This document shows, piece by piece, positions 8,994-17,829 of a DNA stretch of 64,000 nucleotides (within the stretch, counting starts at the first letter, position 1; every line of letters begins with the position of its first letter). The DNA is from Bacillus tuaregi (GTDB lineage Bacteria > Bacillota > Bacilli > Bacillales > Cytobacillaceae): positions 1,004,189 through 1,068,188 of the forward strand of contig NZ_LT629731.1 in NCBI RefSeq assembly GCF_900104575.1, in the 5' to 3' direction. Position numbers and translations under genes: made by a program. The notes under the pieces are model-generated. The model was not told where the DNA came from. It ran no database searches and saw only the letters and a program-made list of their open reading frames with translations.

Positions 8994-9021
8994 TTGTAGA
9001 AGTGTTGTTATTTAGTATGCT
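8994..9021 (+). promoter_or_regulatory. Candidate ald promoter
   Basis: TTGTAG (8994-8999) and TATGCT (9016-9021), 16-bp spacer, about 70 bp before ald. Moderate match only. Confidence 0.35.
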
Positions 9022-9093
9022 CAAACAGGAAGACAATTTAACTCACAAGATATAAATATTAAAGGAATTAATTAGGAGGTTTAACAAACTATT

Positions 9094-10212
9094 ATGCGTA
9101 TAGGTGTTCCGAAGGAAATAAAAAACAATGAAAGCCGTGTGGCGATGACACCGGCTGGAGTCGTCAATCTAACTAAAGAGGGCCATGAAGTATATATTGA
9201 AACCGGGGCAGGTCTTGGCTCTGCCTTCAGTGATGAAGAATATATAGAAGCTGGAGCGTCCATTGTATCAACAGCAAAAGAAGCCTGGTCAATGGATATG
9301 GTGATGAAGGTAAAGGAGCCTTTGCCAAGTGAGTACACTTATTTCAGAGAGGGCTTGATATTATTTACATATTTACATTTGGCCCCGGAACCTGAATTAA
9401 CAAGAGCTCTGCTAGAAAACAAGGTGGTAGGGATTGCCTATGAAACGGTTCAGCTGCCAAATAGGAGTCTGCCTCTATTAACACCGATGAGTGAGGTGGC
9501 AGGAAGAATGGCGGCACAGGTAGGGGCCCAATTTCTTGAAAAAATTTATGGCGGTAAAGGAATCCTTCTTTCCGGTGTGCCTGGTGTGAAGCGAGGAAAT
9601 GTGACGGTTATTGGCGGCGGTGTCGCCGGTACGAATGCGGCTAAAATTGCTATAGGACTTGGTGCTAAGGTGACGATACTCGATGTGAATCCAGAGCGTT
9701 TACGGCAGCTGGATGATATTTTCGGTTCGCAAATTTCGACTCTTATCTCTAACCCATTTAATATCGCTGAAGCAGTTAAGGAATCTGATCTTGTGATAGG
9801 TGCTGTTCTAATTCCTGGAGCCAAAGCACCAACATTAGTGTCGGAAGAAATGATCAAATCAATGAGTCCTGGTTCCGTTATTGTCGATATTGCAATCGAT
9901 CAGGGCGGTATTTTTGAAACTACCGACCGCATTACAACACATGATAATCCAACCTATGTGAAGCACGGAGTGGTGCATTATGCCGTTGCTAATATGCCAG
10001 GTGCGGTTCCACGTACTTCAACGATTGCCTTGACAAATGTAACTGTTCCGTATGCTGTACAAATTGCCAACAAAGGCTATAAACAAGCCTGTCTTGACAA
10101 CGAAGCATTATTAAAAGGAATGAACACATTAAATGGCTATGTTACCTATGAAGAAGTGGCAAAAAGCTTAAACCTAGATTATTTAGATGTTAAAGCAGTG
10201 CTTAACATGTAA
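9094..10212 (+). CDS. ald: Alanine dehydrogenase
   Basis: 372 residues. NAD-dependent interconversion of alanine and pyruvate plus ammonia; in Bacillus it supports alanine use and sporulation. Signatures: [17 protein letters not shown] at the N-terminus (substrate-binding Arg and Lys) and the dinucleotide-binding [20 protein letters not shown] near 170-190; the catalytic Asp region VDIAIDQGG lies near 268. ATG with AGGAGG 13 bases upstream. Monocistronic, ending at a terminator shared with the opposing peptidase gene. Confidence 0.96.
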   Translation: MRIGVPKEIKNNESRVAMTPAGVVNLTKEGHEVYIETGAGLGSAFSDEEYIEAGASIVSTAKEAWSMDMVMKVKEPLPSEYTYFREGLILFTYLHLAPEPELTRALLENKVVGIAYETVQLPNRSLPLLTPMSEVAGRMAAQVGAQFLEKIYGGKGILLSGVPGVKRGNVTVIGGGVAGTNAAKIAIGLGAKVTILDVNPERLRQLDDIFGSQISTLISNPFNIAEAVKESDLVIGAVLIPGAKAPTLVSEEMIKSMSPGSVIVDIAIDQGGIFETTDRITTHDNPTYVKHGVVHYAVANMPGAVPRTSTIALTNVTVPYAVQIANKGYKQACLDNEALLKGMNTLNGYVTYEEVAKSLNLDYLDVKAVLNM

Positions 10213-10218
10213 GATAAG

Positions 10219-10251
10219 AAAGAGCTGTCCCCTAGTGGGACAGCTCTTTTG
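10219..10251. terminator. Bidirectional terminator between ald and the peptidase gene
   Basis: Stem AAGAGCTGTCCC / GGGACAGCTCTT with loop CTAGT and a T-run; lies between convergent stop codons. Confidence 0.85.
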
Positions 10252-10258
10252 AATGGAT

Positions 10259-11356
10259 TTATTTAATTGTTTGCAGTTCCTTAGGGAATTTCGTCAATAT
10301 TTCTACTCCGTTCGCTGTCACAAATACATCATCTTCAATTCGGACACCTGCAATATTTGGTACATAAATACCTGGTTCAATCGTATAAACCATTCCGGCT
10401 TCAAGCATTAATGAATTCGTTTCGGTAACAGAAGGGTATTCATGAACGCCTATACCTAAGCCATGACCGAGCCGATGCGGGAAATATTCCCCATACCCAG
10501 CATTACGGATAATGTTTCTGGCTGTAGTATCGACTTCCGAACAGGCTACACCTGGTTTACTCGCTTCAATCGCTGCAAGTTGTGCTTTGAGGACCGTATC
10601 ATATATCTCATGCTGTTGATCTGTGATATCACCGTAAGCTACTGTTCTTGTGATATCAGAGCAGTAGCCGTCAACAACGACACCTAAATCAAATAGGACC
10701 AAATCTCCTTTTTTAATTTTCGTTAAGCCAGGAGTACCATGGGGCGAAGCTCCATTTGCTCCTGTCAGTACCATGGTCGCAAAGGACATCTGGGTAATCC
10801 CTTTCTTTTTTAGTTCGTATTCGATGACCGCTAAAATATCTAATTCCGTTTTACCCTCTTTAATTTCAGAGCAGCCTACTTCAATAGCATAATCTGCTAA
10901 TGCACAGGCCTCACGGATTATGGTGATTTCTTTCTCATCTTTAATCATTCGTAGCTTACGAAGATTCTCCTCAGCAGATACAAAGGCTGCTTCAGGGAAG
11001 AGAGAGGAAAGTGCTTCATATCGCTCCACATTCATATGCTCTTTTTCAACAGCAAGCTTTGTGATTTTTTGCTTGCGTTTTTCAATCGCTTGTCGAGCCA
11101 ATTCCCAAGGGTTCTCGACGTCACTGTATCCAATAATGTCATAGCTCCATCCCGAAGCTTTAGCATCTTCCTTTTCCATCCCGGGACAAATTAAAAACGG
11201 CTCTTCCTCTTGGAACAGAACTAAAGCAAGGACTCGCTCGTGTGGGTCACTGTAAAAACCGCTTAAATAAAAAACATTCTCAGTAGAAGTAATAATTGAA
11301 ATATCCACTTCATTTTGATTCATCCATTTAGACATGTTTGTTAATCTGTGATTCAT
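10259..11356 (-). CDS. M24 family Xaa-Pro dipeptidase/aminopeptidase
   Basis: 365 residues from an ATG preceded by GGAGG on the minus strand; an in-frame extension upstream (to 11473) is Asn/Arg-rich and lacks homologous character, so it is left out. An N-terminal creatinase-like domain (1-125) precedes the pita-bread catalytic domain with its five metal ligands visible: Asp in LVLFDLG, Asp in YCSDITRT, His in HRLGHGLG, Glu in YTIEPG, Glu in VRIEDD. It cleaves X-Pro peptides using two metal ions in the cytoplasm. Similar to B. subtilis YkvY/YqhT; assignment to a subgroup is uncertain. Confidence 0.88.
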   Translation of the reverse strand: MNHRLTNMSKWMNQNEVDISIITSTENVFYLSGFYSDPHERVLALVLFQEEEPFLICPGMEKEDAKASGWSYDIIGYSDVENPWELARQAIEKRKQKITKLAVEKEHMNVERYEALSSLFPEAAFVSAEENLRKLRMIKDEKEITIIREACALADYAIEVGCSEIKEGKTELDILAVIEYELKKKGITQMSFATMVLTGANGASPHGTPGLTKIKKGDLVLFDLGVVVDGYCSDITRTVAYGDITDQQHEIYDTVLKAQLAAIEASKPGVACSEVDTTARNIIRNAGYGEYFPHRLGHGLGIGVHEYPSVTETNSLMLEAGMVYTIEPGIYVPNIAGVRIEDDVFVTANGVEILTKFPKELQTIK

Positions 11357-11530
11357 AAGGATGCCTCCATTCATCATGCTATGTAGTTTCTGTGCAAATT
11401 CTGAATAAACTTGAATTTTTCTTATTATTTTTCTTATGTTACGATTATTATTGTATCCCTTTATGTTCGACAAGAAAAGGGACGATAATGTGAATGGCTT
11501 TGTCTATTTTTTATAAAGGAGTGTCAAACG

Positions 11531-12517
11531 ATGTTGTTCATAGATAATAAAGGTATTACCGATCCGAGAATTAATTTGGCAATTGAAGAGTATGCGTTAA
11601 AGAATCTTGATATTAATGAAACCTATCTTTTATTTTACATAAATAAACCATCTATTATTATCGGGAAAAACCAAAATACAATAGAGGAAATTAATACTGA
11701 TTTTGTTGAGGAAAATGGTATAACGGTTGTCAGGAGACTATCAGGCGGTGGAGCTGTTTATCATGATTTAGGCAATCTGAATTTTAGCTTTATAACGAAG
11801 GATGATGGAGAAAGCTTTCATAACTTTAGCAAGTTTACCGAGCCGGTTGTCAATGCTTTAAGAAAGCTTGGCGTTAATGCAGAGCTGAGCGGGCGAAATG
11901 ATCTCGTAGTCGATGGTCGAAAGATTTCCGGTAATGCCCAGTTTTCGACAAGAGGGAGAATGTTCAGTCATGGTACACTCATGCTTGACTCTGAAATTGA
12001 TAACGTGGTTTCCGCTTTAAAGGTGAAGAAGGATAAGATTGAATCAAAAGGGATCAAGTCTATACGCAGCCGTGTGGCCAATATTGCTGAGTTTTTATCA
12101 GAAAAAATCACAATGGAAGAGTTCCGCCAATTATTATTATCCCATATTTTTGAGGCATCAGAGGTTCCTGAATATGTCTTAACAGAAGAGGATTGGGAAA
12201 AGATTCATCAGCTCTCAAATGAGAGATATCAAACATGGGAATGGAATTACGGAAAATCGCCTAAATTTAATCTCCAGCATTCCCAGCGCTTCCCTGTCGG
12301 AAGCATTGATGTGAGACTTGAAGTAAATAAGGGTGTAATTGAGAATTGTAAGGTCTATGGAGATTTCTTTGGTGTTGGTGATGTTCAAGAAATTGAAGCC
12401 ATCATAAAAGATGTGAAATATGAAAAGGACGCCTTAGAAAAGGCGCTAGAGAATATTGATATTAAGCATTATTTTGGTAATATCACAAAGGAAGATTTTT
12501 TACAATTATTGTATTAG
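11531..12517 (+). CDS. lplJ: Lipoate-protein ligase LplJ
   Basis: 328 residues, about the length of B. subtilis LplJ. Activates lipoate with ATP and attaches it to lipoyl domains or GcvH. The adenylate-binding motif RRLSGGGAVYHDLGNLNFSF is near 72-91, GRNDLVVDGRKISGNAQ follows, and a small C-terminal accessory domain ends the protein. Start ATG with AAAGGAG upstream. In B. subtilis lplJ lies in the yhf region near comK, which agrees with the genes to the right. Terminated by a hairpin. Confidence 0.94.
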   Translation: MLFIDNKGITDPRINLAIEEYALKNLDINETYLLFYINKPSIIIGKNQNTIEEINTDFVEENGITVVRRLSGGGAVYHDLGNLNFSFITKDDGESFHNFSKFTEPVVNALRKLGVNAELSGRNDLVVDGRKISGNAQFSTRGRMFSHGTLMLDSEIDNVVSALKVKKDKIESKGIKSIRSRVANIAEFLSEKITMEEFRQLLLSHIFEASEVPEYVLTEEDWEKIHQLSNERYQTWEWNYGKSPKFNLQHSQRFPVGSIDVRLEVNKGVIENCKVYGDFFGVGDVQEIEAIIKDVKYEKDALEKALENIDIKHYFGNITKEDFLQLLY

Positions 12518-12527
12518 ACGGCTTCAA

Positions 12528-12558
12528 GAGGCAGGCAATAGGGTCTGCTTCTTTTTTC
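12528..12558 (+). terminator. lplJ terminator
   Basis: 9-bp stem GAGGCAGGC / GTCTGCTTC (two G-U pairs) followed by six T. Confidence 0.7.
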
Positions 12559-12799
12559 TTATCTTTTAAATAGAAAGAATAATGCAATATATCAGATTTG
12601 CGTGTAATATAAAGCTAGAGGTCTATTTCATTTCAAAGGAGGTTTTACAGTCTAGTAGGTCTAATGAGAATAAGGGCAGATATCAGGGGTGTCGTGGTAA
12701 CAGGTGTGGGAGAAAAAGCTTATGTTAAGCTATTGTTGATAGTTTTTTAGATGAAATTGACAGAATCTATTTTATTTTTGAAAAAACAGAACAAATAGA
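12559..12799. other. Non-coding stretch upstream of the ABC transporter promoter
   Basis: About 240 bp without a credible gene. A 29-codon frame from ATG 12664 to TAG has no well-placed ribosome site (AAAGGAGG is about 20 bp away) and no recognisable product. AGCTTATGTTAAGCT (12717-12731) is a small palindrome. A 9-bp inverted repeat, AATCTATTT at 12763-12771 and AAATAGATT at 12793-12801, brackets the start of the promoter. No T-box or other riboswitch core was found. Confidence 0.5.
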
Positions 12800-12828
12800 T
12801 TGAAATAAAGCTATTTTGATATTATAAT
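12800..12828 (+). promoter_or_regulatory. Sigma-A promoter of the ABC transporter operon
   Basis: TTGAAA at 12800-12805 and a consensus TATAAT at 12823-12828 with a 17-bp spacer. The right arm of the AATCTATTT/AAATAGATT inverted repeat overlaps the first two bases of the -35, and AATCTATTT recurs at 12876-12884 next to the ribosome site, so this may be an operator set. Confidence 0.7.
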
Positions 12829-12898
12829 TTACTACACAAAAGCATAACAGCATAAAAGCGTTTAGGTAATAAAGAAATCTATTTTGAGGGGGATTAAC

Positions 12899-13909
12899 AT
12901 GCTAATGAAAAAGAAAAAGTCAATGAGTTTGGCAGCATTAGGCTTAATGGGTGCTTTATTTTTAAGCGGATGCGGCGACAGTGAGAGTACAAGCGGAAAT
13001 GAGGCAGGAGGAGACAGCAAGGAAACATACAAGGTTGGAATTACTCAGTATGTAACACATCCGTCATTAGATGCGGCAACAGAGGGCTTTAAGAAGGCGT
13101 TGGAGGAAGAAGGCCTTGCAATTGAATATGATGAGCAAAATGCGAACGCTGACCAGAGTAACGTTCAAAATATTGCCAACAACTTTGTCGGGGATGGTGT
13201 TGATTTAATCTTTGCTAACGCGACACCAAGTGCTCAAGCAGCATTAAATGCCACTAAGGATATTCCCATTGTATTTACATCTGTAACAGATGCGGTTGGG
13301 GCACAGTTAGTTAAGTCGATGGAAGAACCGGGCGGAAATGTAACGGGAACAATTGACAACCACCCTGATGCGATTCCAAACACAGTCAAGTTTATTAGTG
13401 AAAATTTTCCTGATAAAACGATTGGAACCGTTTATAATGCTGGTGAACAAAATTCTGTAGCTCAGGTTGATACGATAAAAGAATCTATTAAAGAATTAGG
13501 CTTAAAAGACCTTGTAACAGCTACAGTTTCAACATCTGCCGAGGTTAAGCAGGCTGCTGAATCCTTGATTGGAAAGGCAGATATCATCTATATCATTACG
13601 GATAATACGGTTGTTTCTGCATTGGAATCTGTTATTCAGGTTGCACAGGACAATAAATTGCCTTTATTTGTAGGTGAGCTTGATTCGGTAGAACGCGGAG
13701 GCTTTGCAGCATACGGCTTTAATTATGAAGATATCGGATATGAGGCAGGCTTATTGGCAGCACAAATTTTAAAGGGAGAAAAGGAACCTTCTGAGTTGCC
13801 TGTTCAATATCCACAAAATCTAAAATTAGTAATCAATAAGGAAGCTGCAGAAAAAATGAATATCGAGCTTAAAGATGAATGGAAAGAGGAAGCCGAAATT
13901 ATTGAATAG
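12899..13909 (+). CDS. ABC transporter substrate-binding lipoprotein (TrpX type)
   Basis: 336 residues. Lys-rich N-terminus, hydrophobic core and lipobox LSGC (Cys at about 25), then a Gly/Ser/Asn linker and an ABC_sub_bind fold beginning YKVGITQYVTHPSLDAA. Family features VDLIFANATPSAQAAL and PIVFTSVTDAVGAQLV are present. It should be anchored outside the membrane and deliver ligand to the permease and ATPase that follow. Homologues include TrpX of streptococci (tryptophan), but this family also carries other ligands, so the substrate is not set. The start is the ATG with GAGGGGG 7 bases upstream. Confidence 0.88.
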   Translation: MLMKKKKSMSLAALGLMGALFLSGCGDSESTSGNEAGGDSKETYKVGITQYVTHPSLDAATEGFKKALEEEGLAIEYDEQNANADQSNVQNIANNFVGDGVDLIFANATPSAQAALNATKDIPIVFTSVTDAVGAQLVKSMEEPGGNVTGTIDNHPDAIPNTVKFISENFPDKTIGTVYNAGEQNSVAQVDTIKESIKELGLKDLVTATVSTSAEVKQAAESLIGKADIIYIITDNTVVSALESVIQVAQDNKLPLFVGELDSVERGGFAAYGFNYEDIGYEAGLLAAQILKGEKEPSELPVQYPQNLKLVINKEAAEKMNIELKDEWKEEAEIIE

Positions 13910-13932
13910 TAGTTTGGTGGAAATTGTATAGC

Positions 13933-13961
13933 GAGGGGTTCTGTTTGGGACCCCTCCTTTT
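13933..13961 (+). terminator. Intercistronic hairpin after the binding-protein gene
   Basis: 7-bp GC-rich stem GAGGGGT / ACCCCTC followed by CTTTT. Partial termination here would give more binding protein than permease and ATPase, as is common in ABC importer operons. Confidence 0.65.
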
Positions 13962-14043
13962 GTTCATATGAATGGCGGTCTAAAGAGGCACTGTTCGAAC
14001 CCTTGCTCTAGTGTCTTTAGTTTGTGCAGAAAGGAGTATTCAC

Positions 14044-15036
14044 ATGTTTAACGCCGTTTTTGGCTCCTTTGAGGCAGGTGCCATTTATGCACTGATGGCT
14101 TTAGGAGTTTACTTATCGTTTAGAATATTAGATTTCCCCGATATGACGGTTGATGGGTCATTCGTAACGGGAGCATCGGTTGCTGCTGTATTAATTGTTG
14201 GGGGAATGGACCCGTTTTTGGCAACGATATTAGCTATTGTTGTTGGCTTTATAGCTGGCTGCGTAACTGGGCTTCTCCATACGAAAGGGAAAATTAATCC
14301 TTTATTATCCGGAATTCTAATGATGATTGCACTTTATTCGATTAATTTACGTATCATGGGAAAATCAAATGTTCCACTTCTTCAAGAGGAAACTGTCTTT
14401 ACAAAGCTGATTGGCTTTTGGCAGGGCTTAAGAATAGATGAGGGAATCAATCGATTATTTCAAATGATAGGTCTCGGAGATCTGGTACCAAGGACTTGGG
14501 GAATCCTCCTCATCATGCTTGTTCTAGCCTTTCTTGTAAAAAAGGGACTCGATTTCTTCCTCAAAACCGATATTGGCTTAGCTATCCGGGCAACCGGTGA
14601 TAATGAAACGATGATTCGCAGCTTTTCAGCTGACACTGATGGACTGAAAATATTAGGTCTTGGACTTGCTAACGCTATGGTGGCTTTTTCAGGTGCTTTA
14701 GTAGCTCAATACAGCGGCTTCAGTGATGTAGGAATGGGAATCGGAATGATTGTTATTGGTCTTGCATCTGTCATCATTGGCGAGGCAGTATTTGGGGCAA
14801 AGACAATTGTGAGAGCTACACTTGCTGTAATCGGAGGCTCTATTTTATATCGATTGATTGTCACAATGGCACTTCGTGTTGATTTCCTTGAAACAGGTGA
14901 TATGAAACTAATCACCGCCATTATTGTTATTTTTGCCTTAGTCCTTCCAAAGATAAATCATAGCCGAATCGAAAAACAACGGAAAAAGAAGCGAATGCTG
15001 CAGTCAATAGAGCAGAAGCAGGCCTACAAAGCATAA
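14044..15036 (+). CDS. ABC transporter permease (TrpY type)
   Basis: 330 residues, strongly hydrophobic with about eight membrane segments and a basic C-terminal tail (KQRKKKRM). It belongs to the branched-chain-type permease family (BPD_transp_2). Start ATG after AGAAAGGAG; the longer in-frame start would add 11 residues without a better ribosome site. It is the membrane channel of the importer made with the upstream lipoprotein and downstream ATPase (21-bp gap). Confidence 0.88.
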   Translation: MFNAVFGSFEAGAIYALMALGVYLSFRILDFPDMTVDGSFVTGASVAAVLIVGGMDPFLATILAIVVGFIAGCVTGLLHTKGKINPLLSGILMMIALYSINLRIMGKSNVPLLQEETVFTKLIGFWQGLRIDEGINRLFQMIGLGDLVPRTWGILLIMLVLAFLVKKGLDFFLKTDIGLAIRATGDNETMIRSFSADTDGLKILGLGLANAMVAFSGALVAQYSGFSDVGMGIGMIVIGLASVIIGEAVFGAKTIVRATLAVIGGSILYRLIVTMALRVDFLETGDMKLITAIIVIFALVLPKINHSRIEKQRKKKRMLQSIEQKQAYKA

Positions 15037-15056
15037 AAGAAATCGAGGTGATTCCG

Positions 15057-15851
15057 ATGCTGCATTTAAATCAAATTTTTAAAGTGTTTAATGAAGGTAC
15101 TCCAGATGAGAAAATAGCGCTCCAAGAGTTAACACTTCAATTGAATCCAGGAGATTTTGTCACGGTTATCGGCAGTAACGGAGCAGGGAAATCTACGTTA
15201 ATGAATATTATCTCTGGCAAAATGATTACTGACCTTGGCACGGTTTATATTGATGGGAGGAATGTGACAAATATAAGGGAACATAATCGGGCTAGACTTG
15301 TTGGACGTGTATTTCAGGATCCAATGGCAGGTACAGCTCCAACTATGACGATTGAGGAAAACTTAGCGATTGCCTTTGCCAGAACAAAAAAACGTGGACT
15401 AAGCATCGGTGTGACAAAAAAAAGACGGGATTTTTTTAAAGCTAAGCTGGAAACGCTCCATTTGGGGTTAGAGAATCGATTAGGGGCAAAGGTTGGTCTT
15501 CTTTCAGGAGGAGAACGACAGGCACTTTCATTGTTAATGGCAACCTTCACAGACCCTAAAATCCTTCTCCTTGATGAGCATACTGCAGCACTTGACCCAT
15601 CAAGGGCAGAGTTAATTACCAATTTAACAAGGGAGATTGTACAGAAAAACAATCTGACAACTTTAATGGTAACTCACAATATGCAACAGGCGATTGATTT
15701 GGGAAATAAGCTCATCATGATGGATAAAGGTCAAGTAATCTTTAAGGCAAATGAAGTAGATAAAAAACAATTAACGGTTGAAAAACTGTTAGAAGAGTTC
15801 CAACGTATTCGTGGAGAAAAAATGAACAGTGACAGAGCAGTATTAATTTAG
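15057..15851 (+). CDS. ABC transporter ATP-binding protein (TrpZ type)
   Basis: 264 residues. Walker A GSNGAGKST near 40, signature LSGGERQALSL near 145, Walker B ILLLDEHTAALDP near 168, and H-loop VTHNMQQA. It powers the importer in which it is the last gene. ATG 15057 is chosen because GAGGTG lies just before it; a GTG 9 bases upstream overlaps the ribosome site. A terminator follows the stop codon. Confidence 0.93.
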   Translation: MLHLNQIFKVFNEGTPDEKIALQELTLQLNPGDFVTVIGSNGAGKSTLMNIISGKMITDLGTVYIDGRNVTNIREHNRARLVGRVFQDPMAGTAPTMTIEENLAIAFARTKKRGLSIGVTKKRRDFFKAKLETLHLGLENRLGAKVGLLSGGERQALSLLMATFTDPKILLLDEHTAALDPSRAELITNLTREIVQKNNLTTLMVTHNMQQAIDLGNKLIMMDKGQVIFKANEVDKKQLTVEKLLEEFQRIRGEKMNSDRAVLI

Positions 15852-15884
15852 GAGACTGACCATTATGTCGGCCTCCTTTTTTTA
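15850..15884 (+). terminator. Terminator of the ABC transporter operon
   Basis: 11-position stem AGGAGACTGAC / GTCGGCCTCCT (one mismatch, one G-U) followed by seven T; overlaps the stop codon. Confidence 0.8.
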
Positions 15885-15978
15885 TTCTGCTACTAAAACT
15901 GGTTCTAATTTATAGTAATCCTACTAAACTAATAATAAGCTGTTTGTACATATCAAGGAGGCAGGAAGGGGGAAAAGA

Positions 15979-17247
15979 ATGGCAAGAAGGATAGGGCTGT
16001 ACGGGGTACTGGCATATTTTCTATTTGGTTTGTTTTTCTATTGGTATTTATTTTATTTTGCAGATTCAAGTTTACCTTTCGAGTATCAAGGAACGCATGC
16101 AGATCCATCCACTTTTTTAAATGAACGGGAGCTTTTTTTAAGTGAGGAATATTCACGGATTCGCTATTTATTGTTTTTTTTATCCACCCCATATGAATGG
16201 CTTTTTTATTTGTTTATCTTATTACTTGGTCTATCAAAAGCATTTAATGATTGGTCCGAAGTAACAGCGAAAAAGAAATGGCTACAAACAGCCGTGTATT
16301 TACTTTGGCTGTCATTCTTCTCATTTATTGCCATGCTGCCGTTTAGTTACATCAGCTATTATTTATCCAAAAGCTACCACATATCAACACAAAGCTTTGC
16401 ATCCTGGCTGAAGGAAGAATTAATGGATTTTTGGGTGAACTTTGGTATTATGTTTATCCTTGTTTCGGTGCTCTATTGGTTAATGAAGAAGAGTGCAAAA
16501 CGATGGTGGCTGTATGCATGGTTGCTTTCAGTTCCATTTACATTGTTTATGACATTTCTTCAGCCAGTCGTCATTGACCCTCTTTATAATGATTTTTATC
16601 CGTTAAAAAATAAGGAACTTGAGGCGGAGATTATTGAGCTGGCACAAAAGGCAGATATTCCGGCGAATCATGTTTTTGAAGTAAATATGTCAGAAAAAAC
16701 AAATGCACTAAATGCATATGTGACAGGGATAGGATCAAACGCGAGGATTGTCTTGTGGGATACAACGCTTCATAAATTAAGTGATGAGCAAATCTTGTTT
16801 ATCATGGCGCATGAAATGGCCCATTATATTGAGAAACATATTTATTTCAATATTGCCACTAGCTTACTTTTTTCATTAGTTGGCCTGTATTTAACTGCAA
16901 AATTAATGAATTGGGCAGTTACCCGTTATGGTGAGGCATTCAGAATAACAGCTGTCAGTGACCTACGCTCTCTGCCACTGTTTTTACTGATTATTTCCAT
17001 GCTTATGTTTGTTTCAAGCCCCCTTTCGAACGTGATATCCCGCTATCAGGAATCAAGAGCGGACGAATATGCAATTGAAATGACGAGGAATACTGAAGCA
17101 GGTGTAACCACATTTCAAGAATTATCGCGCGCAGGTTTAAGTCAAGTAAATCCACCATTTCTTGTCAAGGTATTCATCTATGGTCATCCAACAATGCTGG
17201 AAAGGATTACAGCTCTTGAAGAATATGAGATAAAACAGAGGGAATAA
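15979..17247 (+). CDS. Membrane-bound M48 metalloprotease (Ste24-like, YhfN type)
   Basis: 422 residues with an N-terminal membrane segment, several more hydrophobic helices and the zinc motif HEMAHYIEKH near 275; the third ligand is the Glu of YQESRADEYAIEM near 355. This matches CAAX-protease-1/Ste24 proteins such as B. subtilis YhfN, which act in membrane protein quality control. Start ATG with AAGGAGG and GGAAGGGGG upstream. Its place between lplJ and comK fits the B. subtilis yhf region. Confidence 0.9.
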   Translation: MARRIGLYGVLAYFLFGLFFYWYLFYFADSSLPFEYQGTHADPSTFLNERELFLSEEYSRIRYLLFFLSTPYEWLFYLFILLLGLSKAFNDWSEVTAKKKWLQTAVYLLWLSFFSFIAMLPFSYISYYLSKSYHISTQSFASWLKEELMDFWVNFGIMFILVSVLYWLMKKSAKRWWLYAWLLSVPFTLFMTFLQPVVIDPLYNDFYPLKNKELEAEIIELAQKADIPANHVFEVNMSEKTNALNAYVTGIGSNARIVLWDTTLHKLSDEQILFIMAHEMAHYIEKHIYFNIATSLLFSLVGLYLTAKLMNWAVTRYGEAFRITAVSDLRSLPLFLLIISMLMFVSSPLSNVISRYQESRADEYAIEMTRNTEAGVTTFQELSRAGLSQVNPPFLVKVFIYGHPTMLERITALEEYEIKQRE

Positions 17248-17265
17248 AGAATACAGAAATGGAAA

Positions 17266-17298
17266 AACATCCTCCTTAAGGATAAAGGAGGATGTTTC
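17266..17298 (+). terminator. Hairpin after the M48 protease gene
   Basis: Stem AAACATCCTCCTT / AAGGAGGATGTTT with loop AAGGATA-type bases, weak T-tail. Placed 20 bp after the stop codon. Confidence 0.65.
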
Positions 17299-17393
17299 AG
17301 TTGGAAAAGGAGAACGGTTAGTTGATAATTCACATTGACAGGCGTTAGGAGAGTTATGGAGGGGGTAAACATAAGAATGACTCCAAGGTATTT

Positions 17394-17630
17394 CTATGTT
17401 CCAAAACGCTTGCTAAGTTCTTTGAATTGTTCAGATAGTACATAAAAATTGTCGGTATTTCGTTCGTCGATTGCTTTGTCAATACGCGCCAATAAACTTT
17501 CTTTTTCTGCTTTTAATAGGATTTCAGTTAGGAACATTTCAATGTACAAATCTAGAATGTAGTTTTCTTTAAATTTCTTTTTGTTCATGGCACTGGATTT
17601 CATTAATTCTGTGTAAGAATTCTCTTTCAT
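17394..17630 (-). CDS. IDEAL-domain protein, 78 residues
   Basis: Short, highly charged, helical protein. The C-terminal half LLARIDKAIDERNTDNFYVLSEQ fits the IDEAL domain (pattern I-D-x-A-[IL]-D-x-x-D-x-x-x-F), found in small Firmicute proteins of mostly unknown role. ATG 17630 is used because GAGGTG lies six bases before it; a GTG nine bases upstream overlaps that site. It is divergent from comK, sharing a 200-bp AT-rich promoter region, so a joint regulator is possible. Confidence 0.8.
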   Translation of the reverse strand: MKENSYTELMKSSAMNKKKFKENYILDLYIEMFLTEILLKAEKESLLARIDKAIDERNTDNFYVLSEQFKELSKRFGT

Positions 17631-17714
17631 GGAAATCACCTCGGGTGCTTTTTTATATTATATGGAATTATCGCATGATAATCAACTGAATTTTAAAAAT
17701 TTTTAGAAAATATT

Positions 17715-17742
17715 TTGTCATATCGACAAATATGTATATATT
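17715..17742 (+). promoter_or_regulatory. Candidate comK promoter
   Basis: TTGTCA (17715-17720) and TATATT (17737-17742), 16-bp spacer. Directly upstream (17691-17716) is an A/T-block alternation (TTTTAAAAATTTTT, GAAAATATTTT) that recalls ComK AT-boxes, but no canonical AAAA-N5-TTTT pair is present. Confidence 0.4.
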
Positions 17743-17829
17743 AAGAAGAAAGTATGATTATATAGAAATAAATGGAATATAGATGATATGATAGTAATTG
17801 GATTTTTAATAAAAGGAGATGAAAATTAT

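Noticed and set aside
12664-12753. Small leader peptide of about 29 codons
   Set aside because: AAAGGAGG is too far from the ATG, and the sequence has no regulatory codon run.
12616-12760. Possible riboswitch or T-box leader before the ABC transporter
   Set aside because: No T-box core, no recognisable riboswitch motif, and the good promoter (12800) is downstream, so the segment would not be in the mRNA.
17691-17716. Canonical ComK box upstream of comK
   Set aside because: A- and T-blocks are present but no AAAA-N5-TTTT pair with the right spacing could be found.
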